64,000 nucleotides of DNA, from NCBI RefSeq assembly GCF_022647325.1, contig NZ_CP071407.1:1-64000 (forward strand), given 5' to 3'. The DNA is from Pantoea deleyi (GTDB lineage: Bacteria; Pseudomonadota; Gammaproteobacteria; Enterobacterales; Enterobacteriaceae). The position numbers and the translations under genes are program-made. Every line of letters begins with the position of its first letter. The stretch's first letter is position 1. Positions 18,443 through 26,993 of this stretch are shown here, piece by piece. The notes under the pieces were generated by a model. It had not been told where the DNA came from, made no database searches, and saw only the letters and a program-made list of their open reading frames with translations.

Positions 18443-19636
18443 TCAGGAACCGGGCGCACCGGCGAATGCACGCCCTCTGACGGCCAGCAGCGACATCAGC
18501 GCCAGCACAATCAGCGTCATGCCGTAATACCAGGCGGTCTGGTTCAGCCCGATATGGGGCGCAGCGATGCCGGCGGCAATCGCGGGCAGGGCAAAGGCGA
18601 GGTAACTTTTTACTAAAAAGGCGGCAAACAGACCGGCGCGCTCATGTCCTTCGGCGAGCGGCAAAATGATTTTCAGCACGCTGGAGAAAATCGATCCAAA
18701 CCCCTGACCCGCTATCGCCGTGCCGACATAGAGCCAGGCCACGCTGTGCAGTGAGAGGCCGGTCAGGGTAACCGTGACGCCGGTGATCAGCATCAGCGTC
18801 CCGATAACCAGTGCGCGTGCGGGTGGAAGCAGACGAAAGAGGAGCACCGCCGCCGTTGCGCTCAGCATCAGCGTGGCGACAACGGATCCGCCGATAAGTG
18901 GTGACGTCAGCCCCGTGGCACTGGCGACCATGCCGGGCATCAGGGAAAGATAGAAGCCGCCCAGCATCCAGGTGGCAATATTGACCGGCGTCACTTTCAG
19001 CAGAGGGCCCAGTGCGCGGCGCGGAATGCTGACCTGAGGACGCAGTGCGGCCAGAACGCCGGGCTGAGGCGCGATGGTTTCCGGTATCAGGGGTAAGAGC
19101 GCCATGGCCGCCAGCATCATCAGCAGTAAGAGCGCGTAGAGCGTGACGGTAGGAAAGGGGGCGAAGCTCACCAGAAATCCGCCTGCCAGCGTGCCCAGGG
19201 TCATCCCCAGGAATGCCGTAAAGGAGTTCAGCAGCGGCCCGCGGGTTTTGCTGGCGTCGATCAGGCTGGCACCAAAGGTTGGCAGGGCGATGCCGGTCGC
19301 AAACCCCTGCACCAGCCGGGCAGTTATCAGCGTCGCCGCCGAGCTGGCCAGCATGAATACCACCAGCGCAAGCGCATTGAGCGCCAGGGCCAGCAGCATC
19401 AGCGGTCGCCGCCCGGTGAAGTCCGACACTTTTCCTACCGTCAGCAGCGCGGCCAGCAGGGCAAAAGCGTAAGCGCCAAAGACCAGCGTCAGCATGGGCG
19501 GCGACAGATGGAACAGCGTGCGATAGAGCGGATAAAGCGGCGTGGGTGCGCTGCTGGTCGCTGAAATCAGTACTGCGCCGGTAAAGCTGAATAGCGTGGT
19601 GCGGGTGGCCGCCGCAGGCGTCAGGGCAGGGTTCAT
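18443..19636 (-). CDS. MFS transporter, probable exporter
   Basis: Inner-membrane MFS protein of 397 aa from ATG 19636 (AAGGTG 6 nt upstream) with about 12 membrane segments; the first loop has GKVSDFTGRRPLML, an MFS motif A. It resembles drug/metabolite exporters of the DHA1 kind rather than sugar carriers. Two near-identical 23-bp palindromes overlap its promoter (19647-19669 and 19690-19712), and the same palindrome occurs before the TetR gene at 22047, so the pump is very probably under that repressor. Substrate unknown. Confidence 0.82.
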   Translation of the reverse strand: MNPALTPAAATRTTLFSFTGAVLISATSSAPTPLYPLYRTLFHLSPPMLTLVFGAYAFALLAALLTVGKVSDFTGRRPLMLLALALNALALVVFMLASSAATLITARLVQGFATGIALPTFGASLIDASKTRGPLLNSFTAFLGMTLGTLAGGFLVSFAPFPTVTLYALLLLMMLAAMALLPLIPETIAPQPGVLAALRPQVSIPRRALGPLLKVTPVNIATWMLGGFYLSLMPGMVASATGLTSPLIGGSVVATLMLSATAAVLLFRLLPPARALVIGTLMLITGVTVTLTGLSLHSVAWLYVGTAIAGQGFGSIFSSVLKIILPLAEGHERAGLFAAFLVKSYLAFALPAIAAGIAAPHIGLNQTAWYYGMTLIVLALMSLLAVRGRAFAGAPGS

Positions 19637-19646
19637 AAAGATCACC

Positions 19647-19712
19647 TTAATGCAAAATATTAGCTTTAAGATATACGGCGAACGGTGTCTTAATGCAATA
19701 TCTTTGCTTTAA
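19647..19712 (-). promoter_or_regulatory. Two operator palindromes before the MFS exporter
   Basis: TTAATGCAA, 5 nt, TTGCTTTAA at 19690-19712, and a close copy (TTAATGCAA, 5 nt, TAGCTTTAA) at 19647-19669, 43 bp apart. The extended 24-bp copies agree at 21 positions. The element recurs at 21992-22014 in front of a TetR gene. The remaining intergenic sequence to 19923 shows nothing further. Confidence 0.75.
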
Positions 19713-19923
19713 CAAATCCTGCTGCGGCAATGAAGGTGTGCAGGAACGCTAAAATCCACAGAGGCTTTTATGGCAGAGCCTTACTCAGGAGGTGAGTGAA
19801 ACAATCAGATCGCTTTCTGCACGCCAGAAGACCGGGTTATGTTTCGTGTTCCTGTGTGCTCATCAGATTGTTAATCAGAAGTAACCTGGCGAAGATGGCT
19901 GACAACTAACAGGAGACAGGAAA

Positions 19924-20316
19924 ATGAAAATAGACGAGATTGACCATATTCATCTGTACGTTGAAAACATTGAGCTTGCCGAGCGGTGGTACCAGACCAT
20001 CCTGGGCTTTTCTCGCGACGAGTCCCTTTTATTCTGGTTCGAGCAGGGCGGCCCGCTGGTGATTCGTAACCACGGGGCATCCCTCTCTCTTTTTCTCCGG
20101 CGATCGCAGCATCCGGGTCATACGGTGGCTTTCAGGGTCGCAGCCCGGTCATTCAGCGAACTGATTCCGGTCCTGAAGCAACATAATATTCCCTTCAGCG
20201 TCAGTGACCATGACGTCTCCATGTCCGTTTATTTCAGCGATCTCAGTGATAACAAAATTGAAGTCACCTCTTACGATTACCTGAATGCGAAGCAACGGCT
20301 AGAGAGCCTCGCGTAA
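19924..20316 (+). CDS. VOC-family (glyoxalase/bleomycin-resistance fold) protein
   Basis: Single vicinal-oxygen-chelate domain protein of 130 aa. It begins IDEIDHIHLYVENIELAERWY, with the His metal ligand typical of the first beta-alpha-beta module, and carries ELIPVLKQHNIPFSV and YFSDLSDNKIEVTSYD, where the Glu is the usual second-half ligand. Members include glyoxalase I, fosfomycin and bleomycin resistance proteins and dioxygenases; this one cannot be placed more closely. A good site, AGGAGACAGG, precedes the ATG. It is monocistronic. Confidence 0.8.
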   Translation: MKIDEIDHIHLYVENIELAERWYQTILGFSRDESLLFWFEQGGPLVIRNHGASLSLFLRRSQHPGHTVAFRVAARSFSELIPVLKQHNIPFSVSDHDVSMSVYFSDLSDNKIEVTSYDYLNAKQRLESLA

Positions 20317-20433
20317 CGCCCTGTTTCGGTTATCTGATCCTCTCTGCCGGGCACTCAGGGCTTGCGGCGGAATGTCACCGTAGTGGCCCTCGGGTTTTCC
20401 GCAGGCCCTGAGATTGCCTGAACAGAAAAGGAC

Positions 20434-21051
20434 TCAATACAGTGAATTTTTCAGCCTTTCCGGCAGCGCTTTGTCATAGGCATCCCCGTCGATCTCTGCA
20501 ATCTGTTTCAGAATCGAACCGGTGCTCGGCAGGGCCTGGCGGGATATCTGTGTATCCGCATCCCATAATCCGGCGCGGATAATGGCGCGGCTGCACTGAA
20601 AGAAGACGCGCTCCACGCTGATGCGCAGTACGGTTCTGGGCTGCTGGTGGTTGACGGAAAACCGCTCCAGCAACGCCGGATCGGTGCTGATCGCCGCCGT
20701 GCCGTTCACCCGTAACGTCTCACCAATGCCGGGGATAAGAAACAGCAGCGCAACCCGGTTGTCATGCAGAATATTTCGCAGGCTGTCGATACGGTTATTT
20801 CCCCGTCTGTCAGGCAGCAGCAGCGTTTTCTCATCCTGAATGTCAATAAATCCAGCCGGATCGCCGCGCGGGGAGACATCCAGTCCGTCCGGCCCCGAGG
20901 TCGCCAGCGCCACAAAAGGCGAGGCTTCGATAAACGGACGATACGCGGGATGAATATAAGCGGTGACCTTCGCAATAGACGGGGGGGCGACGCTGCCATA
21001 GAGACTGTCGAGTTCGTCCGGTTCGGTGATGATGTTGCGCTGTTCAGCCAT
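20434..21051 (-). CDS. Pyridoxamine 5'-phosphate oxidase-family flavoprotein
   Basis: FMN-binding split-barrel protein of 205 aa from ATG 21051, chosen for AGAGGAT 5 nt upstream. Features are SPFVALATSGPDGLDVSPRGDPAGF (first strands of the barrel with the FMN contact), LLLPDRRGNNRIDSL and FLIPGIGETLRVNG. This pattern belongs to the MSMEG_1061-type PPOX group, thought to reduce or bind small organics with FMN or F420. The plasmid gene is probably a general reductase. An iteron-like ACTCAATACAGTGAA overlaps its stop (20432-20446). Confidence 0.78.
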   Translation of the reverse strand: MAEQRNIITEPDELDSLYGSVAPPSIAKVTAYIHPAYRPFIEASPFVALATSGPDGLDVSPRGDPAGFIDIQDEKTLLLPDRRGNNRIDSLRNILHDNRVALLFLIPGIGETLRVNGTAAISTDPALLERFSVNHQQPRTVLRISVERVFFQCSRAIIRAGLWDADTQISRQALPSTGSILKQIAEIDGDAYDKALPERLKNSLY

Positions 21052-21333
21052 ACATATCCTCTCTGCTGATGAATCCACGTTTCAGGCGCCGGCGATGAGA
21101 GACGAAACCTGGCGTCTGGCTTTAACAGAACATTAACATCAATGGCATCACTGCCGGAACTGTGGCACTGTGTTTTATAAACTTTGTTCAGCCTGAGCCT
21201 GGTAAAAACGCGGAAAACCAGCCGATTACCGGATGAACTGTTTTTCCGGTTGCCTGCTGCTGTCTTAACACCGCCGGGTGGCAGAACAGGTCGCTGACAT
21301 AGCGTGAATTTCAGTACCCACAAGGAGCAGTCG

Positions 21334-21888
21334 ATGTATTGGGAGTCAGAGCGTTTGCTTTACCGCTATACCCTTCGTGAAGACCTGGACGATCTCTTCA
21401 GAATCTATGGCGACCCTGAGACACACAGATTTAACCCGATGGGGCCGTGGCCTGACAGGTCACACGCGGTCCATTCTATGGAACTCAGATTACAGAGCTA
21501 TAAGGATGACGGCTTCGGCGACTGGACCATTTTTGAGAAAGCACGCCCGGAGAAAATCATCGGTTTTGGGGGTGTTTTCAGAAGCCGGTTTGATGGTCAT
21601 CCCACCAATAACCTCGGCTACCGGTTTGAACCGGACGCCTGGGGAAAAGGCTACGCGACCGAGCTATCGCAAAGAGCCATCCGTTACGGATTTGAAGAGG
21701 CCGGGCTGAGTATCATTACGGGTGTGGTGCGGGAAAATCATCTGGCGTCACGCCGGGTGCTGGAAAAAGCAGGCTTAACCTTTCTGAAAAAGGTAAAGGA
21801 TCTGAAAGACCTGCCGCCGAGCCTGATGTACACCCTGACCCGCCGTGACTGGCTGGCGGTGCAAAAGGGTGATGCGACGTCCGGCTGA
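21334..21888 (+). CDS. GNAT-family N-acetyltransferase
   Basis: GCN5-related acetyltransferase of 184 aa (RimJ/RimL-like) from ATG 21334, with AAGGAG 6 nt upstream. The start ESERLLYRYTLREDLDDLFR is typical, and the acetyl-CoA loop is seen at EPDAWGKGYATELSQ (about residues 98-112, motif A), followed by NHLASRRVLEKAGL (motif B). These enzymes acetylate N-termini, antibiotics or small amines. The target is unknown and it has no operon partner. Confidence 0.83.
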   Translation: MYWESERLLYRYTLREDLDDLFRIYGDPETHRFNPMGPWPDRSHAVHSMELRLQSYKDDGFGDWTIFEKARPEKIIGFGGVFRSRFDGHPTNNLGYRFEPDAWGKGYATELSQRAIRYGFEEAGLSIITGVVRENHLASRRVLEKAGLTFLKKVKDLKDLPPSLMYTLTRRDWLAVQKGDATSG

Positions 21889-21991
21889 TCCCTTCCCACT
21901 TTACCTGAGATGCGGCTGAAGCCGCGCCCGACTTCGTTTAGCACACTTTACCGCCTGCTTAGCCTGAGATGCGGTACACTGCCGCTATCTG

Positions 21992-22014
21992 TTAATGCAA
22001 CTTCGTTGCTTTAA
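21992..22014 (+). promoter_or_regulatory. TetR operator shared with the MFS exporter
   Basis: TTAATGCAA, CTTCG, TTGCTTTAA lies 32 bp before the TetR start codon. The arms are those of the two palindromes at 19647-19712, with only the 5-nt centre differing. It is presumably the autoregulatory operator of the TetR protein. Confidence 0.78.
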
Positions 22015-22046
22015 AATGATTCGGATAGCGAAAGCAGGAGAAAGAG

Positions 22047-22592
22047 ATGGCGAAGGAGATGATTCGTCAGGGTGGACGCAGCGCACGTATCCAGGCGGAG
22101 GTGCATGCGACGGTAAACCGGTTACTGGAAACGCACGATCGTTCTGCCATTACGGTGCCGATGATCGCAGATCAGGCCGGCGTTACGCCCTCCACGATTT
22201 ATCGGCGCTGGGGCGATCTGACGCAGCTGCTGGCGGACGTGGCCCTGGCGCGGATGCGGCCAATCGCGGAACCGGAAGATACCGGTTCAATGACGGGCGA
22301 CCTTAACGTTTTTATTCAGCAATATGTTGAGGAGATGTCGTCGAAGGTCGGCCGTGAACTGCTGGCTGATGTGATCGGCAGTCATGCAGAACAGGCCAGC
22401 CAGCGATGCTGCCACTTCACCTATCAGCATCTGGAAACGCTCAACAGCCGTGCGCTGGCACGCGGAGAGGCGGGATTTGACGTTAATCGTGCGGTCGATG
22501 CGGTCGTGGCACCCGTGATGTTCCATATTCTGTTCGGGGATCGCGAGCTTTCTGCGGAGTATTGCGCGTCGCTGATCCAGCGGGCTTTGTGA
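22047..22592 (+). CDS. TetR-family repressor
   Basis: TetR regulator of 181 aa. The N-terminal helix-turn-helix (about residues 25-60) reads TVPMIADQAGVTPSTIYRRWGD, and the rest is a helical ligand and dimer domain ending YCASLIQRAL. GCAGGAGAAAGAG precedes the ATG. Its promoter carries the palindrome also found twice before the MFS exporter at 18443-19636, so that exporter is its most likely target. Ligand unknown. Confidence 0.87.
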   Translation: MAKEMIRQGGRSARIQAEVHATVNRLLETHDRSAITVPMIADQAGVTPSTIYRRWGDLTQLLADVALARMRPIAEPEDTGSMTGDLNVFIQQYVEEMSSKVGRELLADVIGSHAEQASQRCCHFTYQHLETLNSRALARGEAGFDVNRAVDAVVAPVMFHILFGDRELSAEYCASLIQRAL

Positions 22593-22614
22593 CCCGCCGT
22601 CAGCGGGCCACAAA
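22586..22614. terminator. Hairpin between convergent genes
   Basis: TTTGTG, one base, CCCGC, a 5-nt loop, GCGGG, one base, CACAAA: a long two-part stem at the meeting point of the TetR gene and the convergent LysR gene. It lacks a proper T run, so it may be a weak bidirectional terminator. Confidence 0.45.
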
Positions 22615-23481
22615 GGGCAGGGCGGCTTCTGCGATCAGATGCTGCAACAGCGCACGCGCCGGATCGTTTTCCTGATCGGCGCAGGCCAGCGCGATACCCA
22701 GGGTGCCGGGCGCGGGCAGCCGCCGGGATTCCACCCCGAGCGTCTCCGGCAACCCGGCGCGGGTGCGCAGCGTTATCCCCAGCCCGGCCTGCAGTGCGGC
22801 CCAGATCCCGCTCAGGCTGTGGCTGGTAAACACCACGCGCCACGGAATACCGGCCCGATCCAGTGCCTCCGTGGCGCGGGATCGCATCACGCAGGGTGCA
22901 TCGAAAACCACCAGCGGCAGCGGCTCACCGCGCTGCAAAAAGCCCGCCAGATCAAAAGCCGGATGCTGTATCCAGGCTAACGGACAGTGTCCAATCAGTT
23001 GCGTGCCACGCTGCCGTTCAGACTGCCAGAGCAGCGCCAGGTCCAGTTCATGACGCGCCAGCGCCGTGAGCAGCGCCTGATTGCGGTCAACCCTGGCTGT
23101 CAGCATTACATCCGGATGCTGGCGGTTAAAAGCGCCGAGAATGGCGGGCATCAGGGCTTCGCCAAAATCCTCCTGCATGCCGATACGGATCTCCCCCTGT
23201 AATCCTTCGCCTTTTACCGCCCGCAGCGCCTCGTCGTTCAGCGTCAGCAGTCGTCGGGCATAGCTCATCAGCTGTTCTCCGCTGCGGGTCAGTTGCAGAT
23301 GTCGCCCTTTTTTCATTACCAGTGGCGTACCGCATTGCTGCTCGAGTTTTTTGAGCTGCGCGCTGACGGCTGAAGCGGACCGGCAGAGATGCTGCGCGGC
23401 CAGGGCGAAGCTCCCCGCATCTATTCCCGCCACAAAACTGCGCAGCGCATCCATATCCAGAGATTCCGGTAACCTGTCCAT
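22600..23481 (-). CDS. LysR-family regulator
   Basis: LysR-type protein of 293 aa. The helix-turn-helix reads SFALAAQHLCRSASAVSAQLKKLEQQ (about residues 21-46) and is followed by MKKGRHLQLTRSGEQLM. The effector-binding part starts near residue 90 and retains two lobes. It is divergent from the decarboxylase-tautomerase-DUF4865 operon with a 96-bp gap, and is its probable regulator. It runs convergent to the TetR gene at its other end. Confidence 0.86.
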   Translation of the reverse strand: MDRLPESLDMDALRSFVAGIDAGSFALAAQHLCRSASAVSAQLKKLEQQCGTPLVMKKGRHLQLTRSGEQLMSYARRLLTLNDEALRAVKGEGLQGEIRIGMQEDFGEALMPAILGAFNRQHPDVMLTARVDRNQALLTALARHELDLALLWQSERQRGTQLIGHCPLAWIQHPAFDLAGFLQRGEPLPLVVFDAPCVMRSRATEALDRAGIPWRVVFTSHSLSGIWAALQAGLGITLRTRAGLPETLGVESRRLPAPGTLGIALACADQENDPARALLQHLIAEAALPFVAR

Positions 23482-23577
23482 TATCGTCCTGTAAAGGTGA
23501 AGGGTAGGTACTGATTAATTTGATTTTCAGGATGATCATCCCGGGAGACACTCTGTCTGACCCCTAAGGAGTGTGCA

Positions 23578-23898
23578 ATGAAAACTTCACTGAACAGAGA
23601 AACACTGGCGCAGCAGGCACCAAAACTGGCAGAACTGACCCGTGAGGTGCTGTTTGACGATATCTGGCAGCGCGACCAGCTGTCAGCACGGGAGCGCAGC
23701 CTGCTGACGCTGGCAACCCTGACGGCGCTGGGACGGGTTGAGCAGCTCCCCTGGCATATCCGGTTTGCCCGGCAAAACGGACTGAGCCGGGATGAGCTGG
23801 TGGAAAGTTTCACGCATCTGGCGTTTTACGCGGGCTGGCCTGCTGCGGTTACCGCGCTGAACTATCTGGAGGACAACACATGCCCGTCACACGAATAA
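23578..23898 (+). CDS. Carboxymuconolactone decarboxylase-family protein
   Basis: Small all-helical protein of 106 aa of the CMD/AhpD superfamily. The core runs LSARERSLLTLATLTALGR and LSRDELVESFTHLAFYAGWPAA, with the Glu-His-Tyr pattern and GWP turn of the decarboxylase branch; there is no CxxC, so it is not an AhpD-type peroxidase. AAGGAGTGTGCA precedes the ATG. It overlaps the next gene by 19 nt, so the two are coupled. Likely part of breakdown of an aromatic or lactone compound. Confidence 0.85.
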   Translation: MKTSLNRETLAQQAPKLAELTREVLFDDIWQRDQLSARERSLLTLATLTALGRVEQLPWHIRFARQNGLSRDELVESFTHLAFYAGWPAAVTALNYLEDNTCPSHE

Positions 23899-24269
23899 CC
23901 CTGCTTCAGGGCTACAGCGATGCGGCGCTGCGTCAGCTCTCCGGGCTGCTTCAGCAGGCGCTGGTGGCGGAGTTCTCCGTCCCCCGGCAGGACTGCTTTC
24001 AGATCATTGAGATGCTGCCTGTCGCTCAGCGGGTATTCGATCGTCATTATCTGAGCGACGGCCGCAGCGATGATTTTGTGCTGTTTCAGATAACGGCAGG
24101 CAGGCCGCGATCCCGGCAGCAGAAGCAGCAGTTTTATCATGCGCTCTGCTCGGCGCTGCAGAGGGAGATGGGAATTGCGCCTGAGGATGTAATGATCGTT
24201 ATCCAGTTTAACACCACCGAAGAGTGGAGCTTCAGCGGCGGCCGGATGCTGGCTCAGGAGGCGTTATGA
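23880..24269 (+). CDS. Tautomerase-superfamily protein (malonate semialdehyde decarboxylase-like)
   Basis: 129 aa. Pro2 becomes the N-terminal catalytic proline after Met removal (MPVTRITLLQG), and the paired Arg of the decarboxylase branch appears in TAGRPRSRQQK (about residues 72-82), where malonate semialdehyde decarboxylase has its essential Arg pair. The C-terminal part (GIAPEDVMIVIQFNT) fits the second beta-alpha-beta unit. It lies between a CMD protein and a DUF4865 protein with short overlaps on both sides, so all three should be made together. The exact substrate is unknown. Confidence 0.83.
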   Translation: MPVTRITLLQGYSDAALRQLSGLLQQALVAEFSVPRQDCFQIIEMLPVAQRVFDRHYLSDGRSDDFVLFQITAGRPRSRQQKQQFYHALCSALQREMGIAPEDVMIVIQFNTTEEWSFSGGRMLAQEAL

Positions 24270-24793
24270 TTGTGATGCACTACCGTTTTACTCTGCCCGC
24301 CGACTACGATATGGGCATTATCGAACAACGGATCAGAGAGAATGGCGCCAGGCTGAATGGCTTTCCGGGGCTGATAGCCAAAGCGTATCTCTGTGCCCGC
24401 CGTGAGGAGGGGGGCTTAGGGGAAAACCGCTATGCGCCGATCTATTTCTGGCAGGAGGCACGAGCGATGCAGCGTTTCCTGCAGACGCCCGGCTTCGCCG
24501 CGCTGGTCCGCGATTTTGGCTGGCCGACTCCCGAATGCTGGCTGGCTTCTGAGGACCAGGCTCCGATACCGGATTTAGCCGAAGCCCGCTTTATGACGCT
24601 GGAGCGCTGGACGATCCCGCCTCATACGGTTCTTACCGCGCTGCCGGAAAGGTCCGGCTTGAGCGCCTGGGATGTGAGCCGCTGGCAGGGGATCACTCTC
24701 CGTGCCTCCTCTCAGCGGCCCGCGGGTGAGCAGGAGGTCTATCGCATCGGCTATCTGGCGCGCGGCGCGGCCGCGTCAGCATGGCTGCTCTGA
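24266..24793 (+). CDS. DUF4865-family protein
   Basis: 175 aa from ATG 24266, which overlaps the tautomerase stop as ATGA; GCTCAGGAGGCGTT gives a strong ribosome site. It starts MIVMHYRFTLPADYDMGII and has NRYAPIYFWQ and FAALVRDFGWP, the pattern remembered for DUF4865. No function is established for this family; its repeated partnership with CMD and tautomerase proteins under a LysR regulator suggests a role in small-molecule breakdown or sensing. The fold may be a ferredoxin-like dimeric barrel (inference). Confidence 0.78.
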   Translation: MIVMHYRFTLPADYDMGIIEQRIRENGARLNGFPGLIAKAYLCARREEGGLGENRYAPIYFWQEARAMQRFLQTPGFAALVRDFGWPTPECWLASEDQAPIPDLAEARFMTLERWTIPPHTVLTALPERSGLSAWDVSRWQGITLRASSQRPAGEQEVYRIGYLARGAAASAWLL

Positions 24794-24803
24794 GGCCCGT
24801 CAT

Positions 24804-25181
24804 TCAGAGCGCGAATATGGCCTCAATCTCAATGCGCAGATCCGGCGAGAACAGCCCGCTGACCTGCACCAGCGAGCTGGCGGGCAGATGATCACCGTAA
24901 TAGCGATAGAGGACCTGGCGCAGGGCATTTATTTCGGTGAACGAGGTCACGAATATCGTGACCTTCAGTAGTGCGGCGAGTGAGGTCTGCTCGGCCTCTG
25001 CAACAAGGCGGAGCTGGTCAAAAATGGCTTCCGCCTGCTCAGCTATCTCTCCCTGCTGCGCTGCCGTGCCAAACGCCGTCAGCCCGGAAACATAGAGTGT
25101 GCTGCCATGTTTCACTGCATGCACATAGGGCGCTTTGACGTCCCCCAGTTGCGGATAGTTTTTACGTTCTGGCTGGGTCAT
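24804..25181 (-). CDS. RidA-family enamine/imine deaminase
   Basis: 125 aa with the YjgF/YER057c/UK114 fold: VKHGSTLYVSGLTAFG (strand with Gly-rich turn), ALLKVTIFVTSFTEI, and SSLVQVSGLFSPDLRIEIEAIFAL at the C-terminus. Canonical RidA has Arg105 in its substrate pocket; here an Arg occurs in PDLRIEIEA at the matching place, so deaminase activity is plausible. GACGGAGTCACC precedes the ATG. The segment containing its first codons is duplicated at 27519, marking the edge of an accessory insert. Confidence 0.84.
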   Translation of the reverse strand: MTQPERKNYPQLGDVKAPYVHAVKHGSTLYVSGLTAFGTAAQQGEIAEQAEAIFDQLRLVAEAEQTSLAALLKVTIFVTSFTEINALRQVLYRYYGDHLPASSLVQVSGLFSPDLRIEIEAIFAL

Positions 25182-25305
25182 GGTGACTCCGTCATCATTG
25201 AAGTGAACAGCCTGCTCCCTGTGTCACGGATTAGCGATTCAGTCACTGCTGACAGGCAGAATTATCCTGCGTGAGTTCCTGCCACTGGCTGATCGGTCGC
25301 GGGTT
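25128..25305. repeat. Duplicated ridA-upstream junction, copy A
   Basis: From GGGCGCTTTGACGTCCCCC through the ridA start and on to ATTATCCTGCGTG this matches 27519-27665 with few changes; homology continues to about 25305 after a 20-nt deletion relative to copy B. The part beyond ridA is a decayed 3' end of the small gene that is intact at 27623-27943; in this copy a Leu codon became TGA. Confidence 0.85.
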
Positions 25306-25440
25306 AACAGCCCGTATGTGATTGCCGACGTCAAGGCATAGCCTTTACCCTCAACGCATTGTTGTAACAGGTTTACCCGGCAGTGATACATCAGCTGACA
25401 ATAAAAAAATCGCTGAGTGTGGGCTAAAACTATGCAGCAA

Positions 25441-26328
25441 CTAACGTTTGATAAAGTCACTAAACCGGGCCTGATTATGCACCAGCCAGACAGGCATAAA
25501 TTCATGCGTGACTGGCCTGATCACCATTTTCCGGGGCCGGTTCCAGATATCAATATTCTGCTCAACACAGCGACGGATATGATCCGGATTGTTGAACTCC
25601 GGAAGATTATGTTCCGTATGGGAAATCGTCGCCATCTTCTCGCTGATGCGGGCGTCTGTCATGACCCATGAGAAGTGCCAGCCAGCATCCCGGACCGTAC
25701 GGGTGCGAAGCTTAAGCAGCTTCCAGCGCCACCAGCTCTCCCTGATGGGCGTACCTTTGCGCTTCACGTTGCGCAGCAATTCCGGCTGCCCGAGGAAGAA
25801 GCGTTTCAGATTCTTCATGGTGGTCATCTTTGGCAGGCGGCACAGGCGCGCAGAGCCATCATCGTTGAGTACCTGAACATTGAATTTAAAGTTATAAAAA
25901 TTCTGGTACAGCGTCGTGCAGAGATGGCGCGAGCTGAACTGTTTCAGGGCCTCCGGGCGGGGGATCTCGTCAACGTCCGAGACCATAATAATGTCGCTAT
26001 CCTGGGCGAAGTCGAGGCCGCGCATAATAGCATTACGGGCAATTGTCTCGTTTTCCCAGGGATCGGTTTCGCCTGCTTTTACGACTGAACTGCCGGAGAC
26101 AAACTCATGCTGATAAATGGTCGGTATGGCGTCATTAACGACATAAATAATCTTGTCACGAAAAGCCGAAAATTTCTGGATATCGAAATTCAGCCTGTCA
26201 CGGCGCTTGCCGGTAAACGTGTAAAGGGACTCCACGATGACAAACCGGTCAACATGTTCATAAAGCGTATTCAGGCGCAGCTCTAATAGCATGTCTTCAT
26301 CGTAATACAGGAAACAATCGTAAATCAT
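25441..26328 (-). CDS. Glycosyltransferase family 17 protein
   Basis: 295 aa, soluble, start MIYDCFLYYDEDMLLELRL. GT17 hallmarks include RLNTLYEHVDRFVIVES, WENETIARNAIMRGL and the metal-binding MVSDVDEIPRP (about residues 120-130), like a DxD. In eukaryotes the family holds the bisecting beta-1,4-N-acetylglucosaminyltransferase; bacterial members probably decorate surface glycans. The gene lies alone inside a 2.2-kb insert between the two copies of the ridA junction, with lower GC content than its neighbours, so it was probably acquired. Confidence 0.82.
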   Translation of the reverse strand: MIYDCFLYYDEDMLLELRLNTLYEHVDRFVIVESLYTFTGKRRDRLNFDIQKFSAFRDKIIYVVNDAIPTIYQHEFVSGSSVVKAGETDPWENETIARNAIMRGLDFAQDSDIIMVSDVDEIPRPEALKQFSSRHLCTTLYQNFYNFKFNVQVLNDDGSARLCRLPKMTTMKNLKRFFLGQPELLRNVKRKGTPIRESWWRWKLLKLRTRTVRDAGWHFSWVMTDARISEKMATISHTEHNLPEFNNPDHIRRCVEQNIDIWNRPRKMVIRPVTHEFMPVWLVHNQARFSDFIKR

Positions 26329-26339
26329 CAGAGGGAATA

Positions 26340-26782
26340 CCTTCCTGGCATATATTAATAAAGCAATTTGCCGGAATTGTACCGCATCTTTTTGCCAGGC
26401 TTTACAAATTCCTTACGATTTTCTTGCATATATAAAAAAAGGCCATGCAGGTCAAAATTATAGTCACGCGGAGATTCTTCGCATTTGCGAAAAGGATGCC
26501 GCAGGGGCTTTGAGGGCTGATTAAAAAGGGGAAAAGGGTCAATTTCGACTGAGTGCGTCCGGATGCTACAGCATCGCTCTTTATCGGGGCGGTGACGCGC
26601 CAGCAAGTGAAGCAGATGCTGCCAGCGGTGACAACGGTAAAGCTGACGGCTATTACCTGTAGCGGTATGAAGAAATTGTCTAATCACACCATCGAGGAAA
26701 AGAGGTAAGGATGCTGCGCGGCATAAAGAAAGTTCACTCGCAGGGGGATCAGATCAGAGCGTCACTCTCATTAACTGACTCA
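26340..26782. other. Gene-free stretch
   Basis: AT-rich sequence upstream of the GT17 gene. The minus-strand frame at 26355-26687 has no domain, no good start and odd composition, so it is not called. Nothing else is recognised. Confidence 0.4.
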
Positions 26783-26786
26783 TTAA

Positions 26787-26993
26787 TCATGCAGCCATGC
26801 TCAGCGTTTTTTGCACAAACCTTTCAGCAACCATAAAAAACGCAGCAGACGTGATTACTGAAAGAATGAAACTGGCTACCAGTATGAAGTCGATGGCCGC
26901 TTCATCGCCATTGATATGAAAAGCAGCGGCCAAGGCATAAAAGAAACCGACGGGTACGACGATAGCTATCGCTTTGAAATTGCTATTGCGCAA
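26787..26993 (-). CDS. Small membrane protein, possible immunity protein
   Basis: 68 aa with two hydrophobic segments (about residues 8-26 and 36-55), separated by the short charged HINGDEAAID loop. The only in-frame start is TTG 26993, overlapping the stop of the L,D-transpeptidase-like remnant upstream by 11 nt. A second frame starting at a GTG near 27031 encodes about 20 hydrophobic residues before a stop, so the original gene may have started there and been frameshifted. Position right after a toxin-like frame and the membrane nature fit an immunity protein; this is inference. Confidence 0.45.
   Translation of the reverse strand: MRNSNFKAIAIVVPVGFFYALAAAFHINGDEAAIDFILVASFILSVITSAAFFMVAERFVQKTLSMAA

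Noticed and set aside
26355..26687. 110-aa minus-strand frame upstream of the GT17 gene
   Set aside because: Composition unlike a protein, no good start, no domain.
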